This document shows positions 30,901 through 37,716 of a stretch of 37,716 nucleotides of DNA, one piece after another. This DNA comes from Tubiluchus corallicola (Eukaryota > Priapulida > Priapulimorpha > Priapulimorphida > Tubiluchidae): assembly GCA_030141605.1 (NCBI GenBank), contig JAQGDQ010000354.1:207665-245380 (forward strand), given 5' to 3'. Both the position numbers and the translations under genes were made by a program. Positions within the stretch are counted from its first letter, which is position 1; each line of letters starts with the position of its first letter. The notes under the pieces were generated by a model. That model was given only the letters and a program-made list of their open reading frames with translations, made no database searches and had not been told where the DNA came from.

Positions 30901-33900
30901 CACTTCATTTCACTAGTTTCACTTCATTTCACTAGTTTCACTTCATTTCACTAGTTTCACTTCATTTCACAAGTTTCACTTCATTTCACTAGTTTCACGC
31001 CGTTTCTCTAGTTACACGCCGTTTCACTAGTTTCACTTCATTTCACTAGTTTCACTTCATTTCACTAGTTTCACTTCATTTCACAAGTTTCACTTCATTT
31101 CACTAGTTACACGCCATTTCACTAGTTTCACTTCATTTCACTAGTTTCACTTCATTTCACTAGTTTCACGCCATTTCACTAGTTTCACTTCATTTCACAA
31201 GTTTCACTTCATTTCACAAGTTTCACTTCATTTCACTAGTTTCACGCCGTTTCTCTAGTTACACTTCATTTCACTAGTTTCACTTCATTTCACTAGTTTC
31301 ACTTCATTTCACTAGTTTCACTTCATTTCACTAGTTTCACTTCATTTCACTAGTTTCACTTCATTTCACTAGTTTCACTTCATTTCACTAGTTTCACGCC
31401 ATTTCACTAGTTTCACTTCATTTCACAAGTTTCACTTCATTTCACTAGTTTCACGCCATTTCACTAGTTTCGCTTCATTTCACAAGTTTCGCTTCATTTC
31501 ACAAGTTTCACTTCGTTTCACTAGTTTCACTTCATTTCACAAGTTTCACTTCATTTCACAAGTTTTACTTCATTTCAGTAGTTTCACTTCATTTCACTAG
31601 TTTCACTTCATTTCACAAGTTTCACTTCATTTCACTAGTTTTACTTCATTTCAGTAGTTTCACTTCATTTCACTAGTTTCACTTCATTTCACTAGTTACA
31701 CGCCGTTTCAGTAGTTTCACTTCATTTCACTAGTTTCACGCCGTTTCACTAGTTTCACGCCGTTTCACTAGTTTCACGCCGTTTCACTAGTTACATGCCG
31801 TCTCACAAGTTTCATTATTTTCACATCTCTACAACTCTAGTTTGGTTACAAACACTTCATTAGCGAATCTTTTCACTGCTCAGTGTTTGGCAGCTTTTTC
31901 GGCTTCTGAATTCTTATAGATTTATCTGCCATCATTAGATAAATGAAGATCATTACATTCTCTGCTGTCTTATACATGAAATGTAAATTGTCTCCAGAAG
32001 CAACACTCAGTAATATCTGAATACCTTGATGTAATCTTAAGAAACCAGGTAAAGCAAAAGTAGAAAATATTTTGCGGAAGGAAGAGAGCTCCGTGTTTGT
32101 GTCGATGAATCATATATTTTGACGGGAAAATAATGCAAGAAGTTCATTTCATTAAACCGAAGTGTTACACATTTCAGTAATTACATAATCTACTATGTTG
32201 TTGGTTATGCTAAAACTAAGTTTAAACATTTAAAGAATTACTTCTGTAGAACTTGGCTGCCCCCTAAAAATTTGCCACCCTAGGCAACTGCTTAGTTTGC
32301 CTAATGGTAGAGCCGGTCCTGTTCGTATCTACAAACCTTTTTTTGTATAGACATTATCGTAGTAATTTAAATATATATATATACATACATTCTACTTCTA
32401 GCCTGTGCAGAATCCTGCAGACAATGCAGAGTCTCCGGTTCCTGGAACAGCTACTCATCAAATCAGCTTTGTTCCGAGATTTCTGGAAGGACAATCAGCT
32501 GTTACGATAGCGAAAGTTTCCTGTGGGGATTTATTCATCGCGTGTCTTACAGGTATTAAAGAAAACGAAGTTACCTGGTTTAACTGACTACCCGTTGTAA
32601 ATGCATATAAATATATATGTACATGTAGGCAGGGATGAGAATTTTCCACGGATATGCCGAATTCTGAGTTTTTGGAAGACCAGTAGTGCCATTTTTGTAA
32701 ATCGCATAAATTCGTTGAGAAAATTTTTACGGACCCAGTACATTATTTCACAAACTGACCGCTAGTTGGCAGGCCGTCACTTTGTTTAAATCACGTACAT
32801 CAGTGTAACCACCTGTATATCTCTATGTATAAAAATATAGAATCAATTGTGCGGAGTTATTTGAGTCAATTGCAGACAGTTTTTATATACTTTTGCATAG
32901 GAGCGGCCAGTACTTAGGCATTTTTGAGACAATTAGGTATCATGTATCCTTGATAGTTGAGTATTTTAAATTATGCATGAAACAAGGTAACTGATATTTT
33001 AAGTTCACTTAGAGGTTCTCTGTTGTTACTGTTCTCTGTTGAACCTCTGGTGTAGAGGTTCTCACTTAGAATTTGTTGCTGGCTCCAAGGGGCCTAGGTG
33101 GCCCCAAAAACCCCGGCCTGTTTCGGAGTTTTTTGCAATTTGTCATTCTCATCCCTGCATTTGACTGAAGTGTCAACAAAGAAAACTTCTGTATTTTCAG
33201 ATCGAGGAATTTTGCTGACTTTTGGTAGTGGTGCCCATGGATGTCTAGGGCATGGTAACTATAATGATGTTTCACAGGTGTGAATTGTAAAGCATTTTAA
33301 TGAACATTCTTCAAATTGAAATTGCTGGGGAAAATGTAAAGAAAAATTACAATAAGCCTTTTCACAGTTTCAGCGTTTTATGATGATTGCGAAAAGGTCA
33401 AAGGTTAAATGTACCAGACAACACATTTGTGTACAATTGACAACGCCTCACAGCCCATGCTGTTGTAATAGTAACAGTTTTAACAGCTAGCTAGAACCTT
33501 ACCTAGTTCATTTTTTCTTGTTCCCAAGCAAGATCCTGCTAGTAAACCGCTCTACGCACAGACTAGTACATGGTTAAGTAAAGTCCATATAAAATAACTG
33601 AATATACAGAACTGATGTGGCAGCTGGCTTTGCTTTATCCACGCATGAGGTGACGGTTGTGGTTAAGACGCATTGCTGTGGTACACTTAACCTATGACCT
33701 ACAGCAAGTGCGTGTGCGCATAATGAAACTGTGAAAGGGTTCAGTATCTTGAAAGTGAAATTTCAGCAGTATGCCATGTAATGCAAAGTTTTTGTACAGC
33801 AGTACGAGCGAGGATGATAGCTAAATTAAATTGTTTGACTACTTTTAATATAATCTATCATGATGCTGTTATCTGCACGGCATAAGAAAACAGCATAAGC

Positions 33901-35724
33901 AGTTTGGCTCGAATAAATATCCTTTTAACTAAAACAAATACAGAAGCATGGCATTTTCCAAGTTTCCAAACCAATTGCTAGTAGTATTTGCCAATAATCA
34001 ATCAATCTATCTTTATCAATAACTGTCACCCTTTTTGGAATCACCGTCAATCACTGGAATTCTGAAAAAGTTTATTATTCATAAATAAAGTTTTGCAGTC
34101 TTCATACACGGCGCACAACAGCATGCTGCTGATTTGAAGGAATTAGTGCATTTAAGTTCAATAGACTTTCTTGTTCAGGCAAAAATAGTAGAAGCTCTAC
34201 TGGGATTTGAAATAGTTGACGTATCTTGTGGAACGACTCATGTGATGGTTATTACAAACGACAATGAGGTTTATTCTTGGGGTCGAGGTGATAATGGTAA
34301 GTGACTGAACTTTTGCACGCGACTGCGCTTTTGCACGCCACTGCACTTTTGTACTTGACTGAACTTTTATACGTGACTGCACTTTTGTACGTGACTGAAC
34401 TTTTGCACGCGACTGCACTTTTGTACGCGACTGCGCTTTTGTACGTGACTGAACTTTTGTACGTGACTGCACTTTTGTACGTGACTGAACTTTTGCACGC
34501 GACTGCGCTTTTGTACGCGACTGCGCTTTTGTACGTGACTGAACTTTTGTATGTGACTGCACTTTTGTACTCGACTGCACTTTTGTACGCGACTGCACTT
34601 TTGTACATGACTGAATTTTAGTATGTGACTGCACTTTTGTACGTGACTGAACTTTTGCACGCGACTGCACTTTTGTACGCGACTGCGCTTTTGTACGTGA
34701 CTGAACTTTTGTACGTGACTGCACTTTTGTACGTGACTGAACTTTTGCACGCGACTGCGCTTTTGTACGCGACTGCGCTTTTGTACGTGACTGAACTTTT
34801 GTATGTGACTGCACTTTTGTACTCGACTGCACTTTTGTACGCGACTGCACTTTTGTACATGACTGAATTTTAGTACGTGACTGCACTTTTGTACGTGACT
34901 GAACTTTTGCACGCGACTGCGCTTTTGCACGCCACTGCACTTTTGTAAGCGACTGAACTTTTGTACGTGACTGCACCTTTGTACGCGACTGAACTTTTGT
35001 ATGTGACGTGACTGAACTTTTGTACGTGACTGCACTTTTGTACGTGACTGCACTTTTGTACGTGACTGAACTTTTGTACGTGACTGCACTTTTGTACGTG
35101 ACTAAACTTTTGTACGTGACTAAACTTTTGTACACGACTGAACTTTTGCATGTGACTGCACTTTTGTACGTGACAGAACTTTTGTACGCGACTGCGCTTT
35201 TGCACGTGGCTGCACTTTTGCACGCAACTGAACTTCTGCTGCACTTTTGTACGCAACTGAACTTTTGTACGTGACTGCGCTTTTGTACTTGACTGCATTT
35301 TTGCACGCCACTGCACTTTTGCACGCCACTGCACTTTTGTATGCGACTGAACTTTTGTACGTGACTGCGTTTTTGTACGTGACTGAATTTTTGCACGCGA
35401 CTGCACTTTTGTACGTGACTGAATTTTTGCACGCGACTGCACTTTTGCATGCGACTGCACTTTTTTACGTGACTGAATTTTTGCACGCGACTGAACGTCT
35501 GTGTCCTATTCTTAATTAATCAATCAGTCTGATAGCTGTTTAAGTTTTCTACAGAGCTTTTTTTAACTTGCAGGACGTTTGGGTCTTGGAAACCAGGAGT
35601 CTTTTGCTTCACCTCAACTTGTACCAATAATCGAAGGTTATCAGGGGCGAAGCATTCACTGTGGTGTGGATGGATCTATGCTGGTGACAACAATCGGAGA
35701 AGTTTTAGCTTGTGGTAGCAATAG
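18910..35724 (+). CDS. NEK8: NEK8-type serine/threonine kinase with RCC1 repeats (partial, 3' end beyond window)
   Basis: Spliced exons: 18910-18956, 19465-19670, 21382-21614, 23217-23348, 23544-23749, 26696-26772, 28472-28665, 32402-32552, 33201-33277, 34179-34296 and 35574-35724 (1592 nt, 530 codons plus two bases). All introns are GT-AG with consistent phase. Residues about 4-258 form a NIMA-family kinase: Gly loop GRGAYG, Lys33 ([11 protein letters not shown]), HRDLKTQN with Asp128, DFG at 147-149, activation-loop Thr162 and [20 protein letters not shown]. After a linker come RCC1 blades: VYCWGGG (about 320), [15 protein letters not shown] (420), [15 protein letters not shown] (472) and ACGSN. 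Human NEK8 has 692 residues, so roughly 140-160 are missing past the edge. In vertebrates NEK8 acts in the ciliary inversin compartment and is linked to nephronophthisis. NEK9 is the alternative, but the near-identity at [16 protein letters not shown] and [20 protein letters not shown] fits NEK8. Confidence 0.95.
19465..19670 (+). CDS. NEK8: NEK8 exon 2
   Basis: Acceptor TTTTTCAG; donor GAAG|GTTAGT. Starts [18 protein letters not shown], contains catalytic Lys33 and ends in the hinge MEYAEG. Confidence 0.95.
19911..20225 (+). pseudogene. Truncated LINE reverse-transcriptase C-terminus
   Basis: The open frame ends [20 protein letters not shown] and then [12 protein letters not shown], the W/CNxLPxxVVxAxxxxxFKxRLDxxW pattern found at the C-terminus of many non-LTR retrotransposon ORF2 proteins. 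The convincing part runs from about 19980 to the stop at 20223-20225. No endonuclease or polymerase core is present, so this is a 5'-truncated dead copy in NEK8 intron 2. Confidence 0.65.
20681..20936. mobile_element. Possible MITE with TGGGGCCG-type ends
   Basis: TGGGGCCGAAATGCGC at the left and GCGCATCCGGCCCCA at the right are near-inverted copies. No target duplication was found, so the assignment is weak. Confidence 0.35.
21131..21400 (+). repeat. Duplicated block around the NEK8 exon 3 acceptor
   Basis: GTTATCCCACTTCTGACACC occurs at 21131 and 21313. ACATCATGTAGA to CAGGTGGTACGTTG occurs at about 21274-21313 and 21351-21392. The second of these is the functional acceptor and exon start. 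Confidence 0.9.
21382..21614 (+). CDS. NEK8: NEK8 exon 3
   Basis: Acceptor TTCGTTTACAG at 21381; donor ACG|GTAAGT. Carries [11 protein letters not shown] and DFGISK. A second copy of the acceptor plus the first exon bases lies 79 bp upstream, at 21302/21303. Using that copy would give an in-frame TGA at 21326-21328, so 21382 is taken as the true start. Confidence 0.94.
21870..22245. mobile_element. hAT-like MITE
   Basis: Ends TAGGGGCGAGCAATC and GATGCTCTCCCCTA are imperfect inverted repeats, flanked by a perfect 8-bp duplication GTGACTAC (21862-21869 and 22246-22253). The inside is rich in TTCGAA-type motifs. NEK8 intron 3. Confidence 0.9.
22254..23216. other. NEK8 intron 3 sequence without recognised features
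   Basis: AT-rich; only the polypyrimidine tract and acceptor of exon 4 at the right end are interpretable. Confidence 0.4.
23217..23348 (+). CDS. NEK8: NEK8 exon 4
   Basis: 44 codons in phase 0 between TTTTCAG and GTAAGA, from [15 protein letters not shown] to [13 protein letters not shown] fragment begins 21 bp after the donor. Confidence 0.95.
23370..23430 (+). mobile_element. CAGGGATGAG MITE family, 5' fragment (copy 4)
   Basis: Starts CAGGGATGAGAATTTCCCGC and runs to GGAAGACCAGTA, the first 55-60 bp of the family, then decays into AT repeats. Lies 21 bp after NEK8 exon 4. Confidence 0.85.
23544..23749 (+). CDS. NEK8: NEK8 exon 5
   Basis: Acceptor GTTTGCTAG; donor [20 protein letters not shown] to [15 protein letters not shown] closes the kinase domain, followed by the start of the linker. 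Confidence 0.94.
23846..24483. mobile_element. pogo/Tigger-like MITE
   Basis: Ends CAGTGTTCGTTTATCGC and GATAAGTGAGGGATCACTG are imperfect inverted repeats with TA on both sides. TTCGCGGGTTTT-type motifs inside are typical of Tigger-like ends. The 77-residue frame inside is not a transposase. Confidence 0.8.
24486..26151. other. NEK8 intron 5 sequence without recognised genes
   Basis: AT-rich, with a G9 run near 24618 and short direct repeats ATTTATTAATCAATG near 25147-25180. Nothing else supported. Confidence 0.4.
26158..26659 (+). mobile_element. CAGGGATGAG MITE family, copy 1
   Basis: 502 bp from CAGGGATGAGAATTTTCC to GTCATTCTCATCCCTG, with a perfect 6-bp target duplication AGCATT (26152-26157 and 26660-26665). 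Ends 36 bp before NEK8 exon 6, so it supplies sequence next to or within the branch-point region. Confidence 0.92.
26696..26772 (+). CDS. NEK8: NEK8 exon 6 (linker)
   Basis: Acceptor TTATTTTGTAG; donor AGAG|GTAGGT. Encodes 25 Ser-rich linker residues ([13 protein letters not shown] and on to SRTSSMTSR). Phase is right at both ends. It sits between a MITE ending 36 bp upstream and a TIR element starting 33 bp downstream. Confidence 0.85.
26806..28348. mobile_element. Long-TIR element carrying a minisatellite
   Basis: About 58-bp terminal inverted repeats (26806-26863 and 28291-28348; outer TAAAGGAAAGAACAAGTCA, inner CTTAAAC) with a handful of mismatches. The interior includes the 21-bp array. 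No transposase frame and no obvious target duplication; superfamily unassigned. Confidence 0.85.
27465..28172. repeat. Minisatellite, 21-bp unit, about 33 copies
   Basis: Unit GTGACGCTCTTACGAAAAGCC with variants (GCGCTTGCGAAAAACCAT and similar). Because 21 is a multiple of 3, long heptad-repeat frames are open on both strands. Lies inside the 26806-28348 element. Confidence 0.95.
28472..28665 (+). CDS. NEK8: NEK8 exon 7 (first RCC1 blade)
   Basis: Acceptor GATTTTACAG; donor [17 protein letters not shown] and [18 protein letters not shown] match the start of the NEK8 RCC1 propeller. Confidence 0.93.
28705..29815. repeat. Minisatellite, 41-bp unit, about 27 copies, with 246-bp higher-order repeat
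   Basis: Unit CATTGTTTACTGCACTGCTG, then CATTGTTTGTTGTATCACCAG. From about 28984 a block of six units (246 bp) is repeated about three times almost exactly. Starts 40 bp after the NEK8 exon 7 donor. Confidence 0.95.
29840..32321. mobile_element. hAT-like element containing a 19-bp minisatellite
   Basis: Ends CAGGGCCTGCTCTAG and AGAGCCGGTCCTG are imperfect inverted repeats (inner TAGGCAA and TGCCACCCTAGGCAAC also related). Flanks TTCATATA and TTCGTATC agree at 6 of 8. No transposase; most of the body is the 19-bp array. Confidence 0.7.
30205..31815. repeat. Minisatellite, 19-bp unit, about 85 copies
   Basis: Unit TTTCACTTCATTTCACTAG with CACAAG, CACGCC and TCTCTAG variants. On the NEK8 strand each unit is pyrimidine-rich and ends TAG or AAG. 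Confidence 0.97.
32402..32552 (+). CDS. NEK8: NEK8 exon 8
   Basis: Acceptor CTACTTCTAG; donor [30 protein letters not shown] and GDLFIACLT are NEK8-like. Confidence 0.93.
32630..33157 (+). mobile_element. CAGGGATGAG MITE family, copy 2
   Basis: 528 bp from CAGGGATGAGAATTTTCC to GTCATTCTCATCCCTG. It fills about 81 percent of the 648-bp NEK8 intron 8 and ends 43 bp before exon 9. The flanks TGTAGG and CATTTG do not form a target duplication, unlike copies 1 and 3. Confidence 0.9.
33201..33277 (+). CDS. NEK8: NEK8 exon 9
   Basis: Acceptor GTATTTTCAG; donor [28 protein letters not shown] is a typical RCC1 strand. Confidence 0.93.
33355..33741. mobile_element. Possible MITE with CCTTTTCACAGTTTC ends
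   Basis: CCTTTTCACAGTTTC on the left and GAAACTGTGAAAGGG on the right are inverted copies in NEK8 intron 9. Target duplication not resolved. Confidence 0.45.
34179..34296 (+). CDS. NEK8: NEK8 exon 10
   Basis: Acceptor CTTGTTCAG; donor [28 protein letters not shown] and [10 protein letters not shown]. The donor GTAAGT is also the first six bases of the first unit of the 18-bp array. Confidence 0.93.
34297..35500. repeat. Minisatellite, 18-bp unit, about 66 copies, starting at a 5' splice site
   Basis: Unit GTACGTGACTGMACTTTT with GCACGC, GTATGT and GTACGC variants. The first unit is GTAAGTGACTGAACTTTT and begins at the exon 10/intron 10 boundary. A 252-bp (14-unit) block is duplicated, with copies around 34609 and 34861. 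Frames are open because 18 is a multiple of 3. Confidence 0.97.
35574..35724 (+). CDS. NEK8: NEK8 exon 11
   Basis: Acceptor TTAACTTGCAG; donor [26 protein letters not shown] to VLACGSN. The next exon, expected to begin F-N-K-L-G, is not found up to the window end. Confidence 0.93.
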
Positions 35725-35837
35725 GTATCATGAATTCTAAGCTTTACTATCATATATGTTTGATTCCTTCCATTGGGTTACTGCTATTTTCTCTGTCATA
35801 TTTCTCATACAAGTGGCAGCATTTGATGTGTCAGTTT

Positions 35838-36154
35838 CAGGGATGAGAATTTTCCGCGGATACGCGGAATTCCGAGTTTTTGGAAGACCCAATAGTGCCA
35901 ATTTTGTAAATCGCGTAAATTCGTGGAGAAAATTTTTACGGACCCAGTGCATTATTTCACAAACTGACCGCTAGTTGGCAGGCCGTCACTTTGTTTACAT
36001 CACGTACATCAGTGTAACCACTTGTATATCTCTATGTATAAAAATATAGAATCAATTGTGCAGAGTTATTTGAGTCAATTGCAGACAGTTTTATGCGGCC
36101 CCCAAACCCCCGGCCTGTTTGAGAGTTTTTTGCAATTTGTCAATCTCATCCCTG
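35838..36154 (+). mobile_element. CAGGGATGAG MITE family, copy 3 (internally deleted)
   Basis: 317 bp with intact ends and a perfect 6-bp target duplication CAGTTT (35832-35837 and 36155-36160). Lacks about 190 internal bases present in copies 1 and 2. Confidence 0.92.
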
Positions 36155-36160
36155 CAGTTT

Positions 36161-36672
36161 AGTGTCAAGTAGGGCTGAGATGGTTAGGCTTCTTAACTAA
36201 GCATTTAAATGTTATTAATTGCAGTCAGTTAACCATTCAACCTTTCCCTATGCCGTCATACATATAAGAAATACATATAACGCATGCACATGACTTGTGT
36301 CATACACGACTAATGGTGCGGTTCAAATCTAGCATGCACCGGGGACAATGTCCAATGTGGCGGCATCCTCGTAATGTATGCAGGGGTGGGGTGCAAATCT
36401 AGTGTGCGCCAGTGAGTATTTCCAACATGCCGGCATCCTCGTAACATACGCGAGTGAAAAACTTTTTGCAATTAACCGTTTACATGTTTCTTAGGCAATC
36501 AGATTAATTGAAACAATGTTGTAAATAGTGCAGTTTTATGTAAGCTGGACATTGCTAACTGCGTACACCAAATCAGGAAAGATACAAGGTTTTATTAATA
36601 TGGTTGCGTAGAAAACTTTATTAAGTAACGGTTAAATGGTTAGTGATTTTGTAAACGGTTAAACTGTTAAAC
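36161..36672. other. NEK8 intron 11 sequence without recognised genes
   Basis: Contains a short direct repeat, CGGCATCCTCGTAA, at about 36361 and 36431, with GGTGCAAATCTAG-type flanks. Otherwise nothing recognised. Confidence 0.4.
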
Positions 36673-37165
36673 CAGGGGTGTGCAAATTATCTGACTAGCC
36701 GGGCCACATTAAACGTACCCGCAATTCCTGTGGGCCACAGGCAGTTTGATCAAGTACAGAAAGGCCTAATAACGATTTTTTTTGCATCCGACCTGTGTAC
36801 ATCATTACTACTACACTCGAGAAACTATTTTGGAAGTTATTGAAATTTATATTACAAACCATATATTTCTACTTTCAGGACAGATAGTGGTAATTTCATT
36901 ACAATGCATATTAGTAATGTGTATCACACAGTCTGTGTAGTACAGTGACGTTAAGCTACAACCGTCTTGTAAGGGTTAATGGCATCCGATCTAGTAGAAA
37001 AAACTACCCGCACTATCTTTGGGATCGTGGCACGGACTTCAGCTGGATACACTCAATTAATCGCCCGGGCCGAACTTTCATTAGGTTGACAAATCTCTTT
37101 GTGGGTTGCACAAATTCTCTTGGCGGGCCGAAAGTGGCCCGCGGGCTGCAGTTTGCACACCCCTG
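36673..37165. mobile_element. hAT-like MITE, copy B
   Basis: Ends CAGGGGTGTGCAAATTATC and TTTGCACACCCCTG. Same family as 4732-5192 but in the opposite orientation. Flanks TGTTAAAC and AGTTGAAC agree at 6 of 8. Confidence 0.85.
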
Positions 37166-37326
37166 AGTTGAACCATTAAGCGTCTCAATCTTATTGTCAA
37201 GCGGTAAACAATGTTCTCGAAAAAATGTTACCAAGGTTTTTACAATGGGTGTAGGCCTATCTTGACATTTTTAAAAGTATAAGAGCATTAGAGTTTTAAC
37301 AAAACATGTCTGTTTCATAAGCAACC

Positions 37327-37459
37327 CACTATATAACAAATTTGATTTAAATTTTATTAGAAAAAATATTTTTTACATATTTCCTGATGATTACTACTAG
37401 TGTGCAATAGGACTATTACATTTTTCTAATAAAAATTTAACAAAATTTGTTATATAGTG
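37327..37459. mobile_element. Short foldback MITE
   Basis: Arms of about 45 bp, CACTATATAACAAATTTGAT outward and the complementary AAATTTGTTATATAGTG, around a loop of about 40 bp. No target duplication recognised. Confidence 0.75.
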
Positions 37460-37716
37460 AATTGTTTAAACAATATTTTTCTTTGATAAGAAATATTACA
37501 ATGTTAAGTACTTTTGGTTTGAAGAAACCAAAAAAAACTTGAAATTTAGTTTTAAGATTCTATTCTGAAATGTCTACATAAACAGTGAAGTAGTGTCATG
37601 TTGAAAAGCAGAAAACCAAGTGACCAAAAACTACAGGTGAAATCATTTAGGTGTGAAAACAGGTTTAGAGATTATGCATTCCTAAACACTGTAGAAGCCA
37701 CTGAACATTTAAACAG

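Noticed and set aside
34197-35486. 429-codon minus-strand frame rich in KVQSRT
   Set aside because: An 18-bp array artefact, antisense to NEK8 exon 10.
37560-37716. NEK8 exon 12 at the window end (terminal CAG)
   Set aside because: No pyrimidine tract before the CAG and no sequence matching the expected FNKLG start.

Overview
The window is nuclear DNA from an invertebrate-like metazoan. It is AT-rich, has long GT-AG introns, two recognisable conserved animal genes, many small DNA transposons and at least eight minisatellite arrays. The phylum cannot be fixed from this sequence. No bacterial genes, rRNA, tRNA or CRISPR array were seen.

Three protein genes are supported once exons are spliced by hand. 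(1) Minus strand, 10871 down to 924: a four-exon gene for a 210-residue secreted, cysteine-free, Lys/His-rich protein that I do not recognise. It has a clear signal peptide, an acidic/His-rich middle and a strongly basic C-terminal half. (2) Minus strand, 18352 down to 12724: a complete three-exon gene for NDUFB7, a complex I subunit (130 residues, twin CX9C). (3) Plus strand, 18910 to beyond the right edge: the first 11 coding exons (531 codons, the last incomplete) of NEK8, a NIMA-family ciliary kinase with C-terminal RCC1 repeats. NDUFB7 and NEK8 are head-to-head, with 557 bp between start codons, so they probably share a bidirectional promoter.

Layout: 1-340 foldback repeat; 924-10871 secreted-protein gene, whose introns hold 41-bp arrays, nested hAT-like MITEs, a DR1-like 37-bp array and a TATA box with heat-shock elements; 10872-12723 intergenic; 12724-18352 NDUFB7, whose second intron carries a 1.7-kb array of 50-bp units and a nested pogo-like/hAT-like pair; 18353-18909 promoter region; 18910-35724 NEK8 exons, with introns full of TIR elements, a LINE fragment and four arrays (21, 41, 19 and 18 bp); 35725-37716 NEK8 intron with more MITEs.

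The most interesting pattern is that several arrays carry splice-site-like sequence in the sense orientation of the host gene. The 18-bp array in NEK8 intron 10 starts at the 5' splice site itself, so GTAAGT is the first six bases of its first unit. A 41-bp array just upstream of the last exon of the secreted-protein gene repeats a branch-point/polypyrimidine/TAG module. Two other arrays carry GTGAGT or GTAAGT in most units. The acceptor of NEK8 exon 3 is itself duplicated. One MITE family (TIR CAGGGATGAGAA) has four copies, all in NEK8 introns, three of them within about 45 bp of an exon. Splice sites, TIR and TSD matches were read directly; family names come from established knowledge; functional ideas about the repeats are inference.
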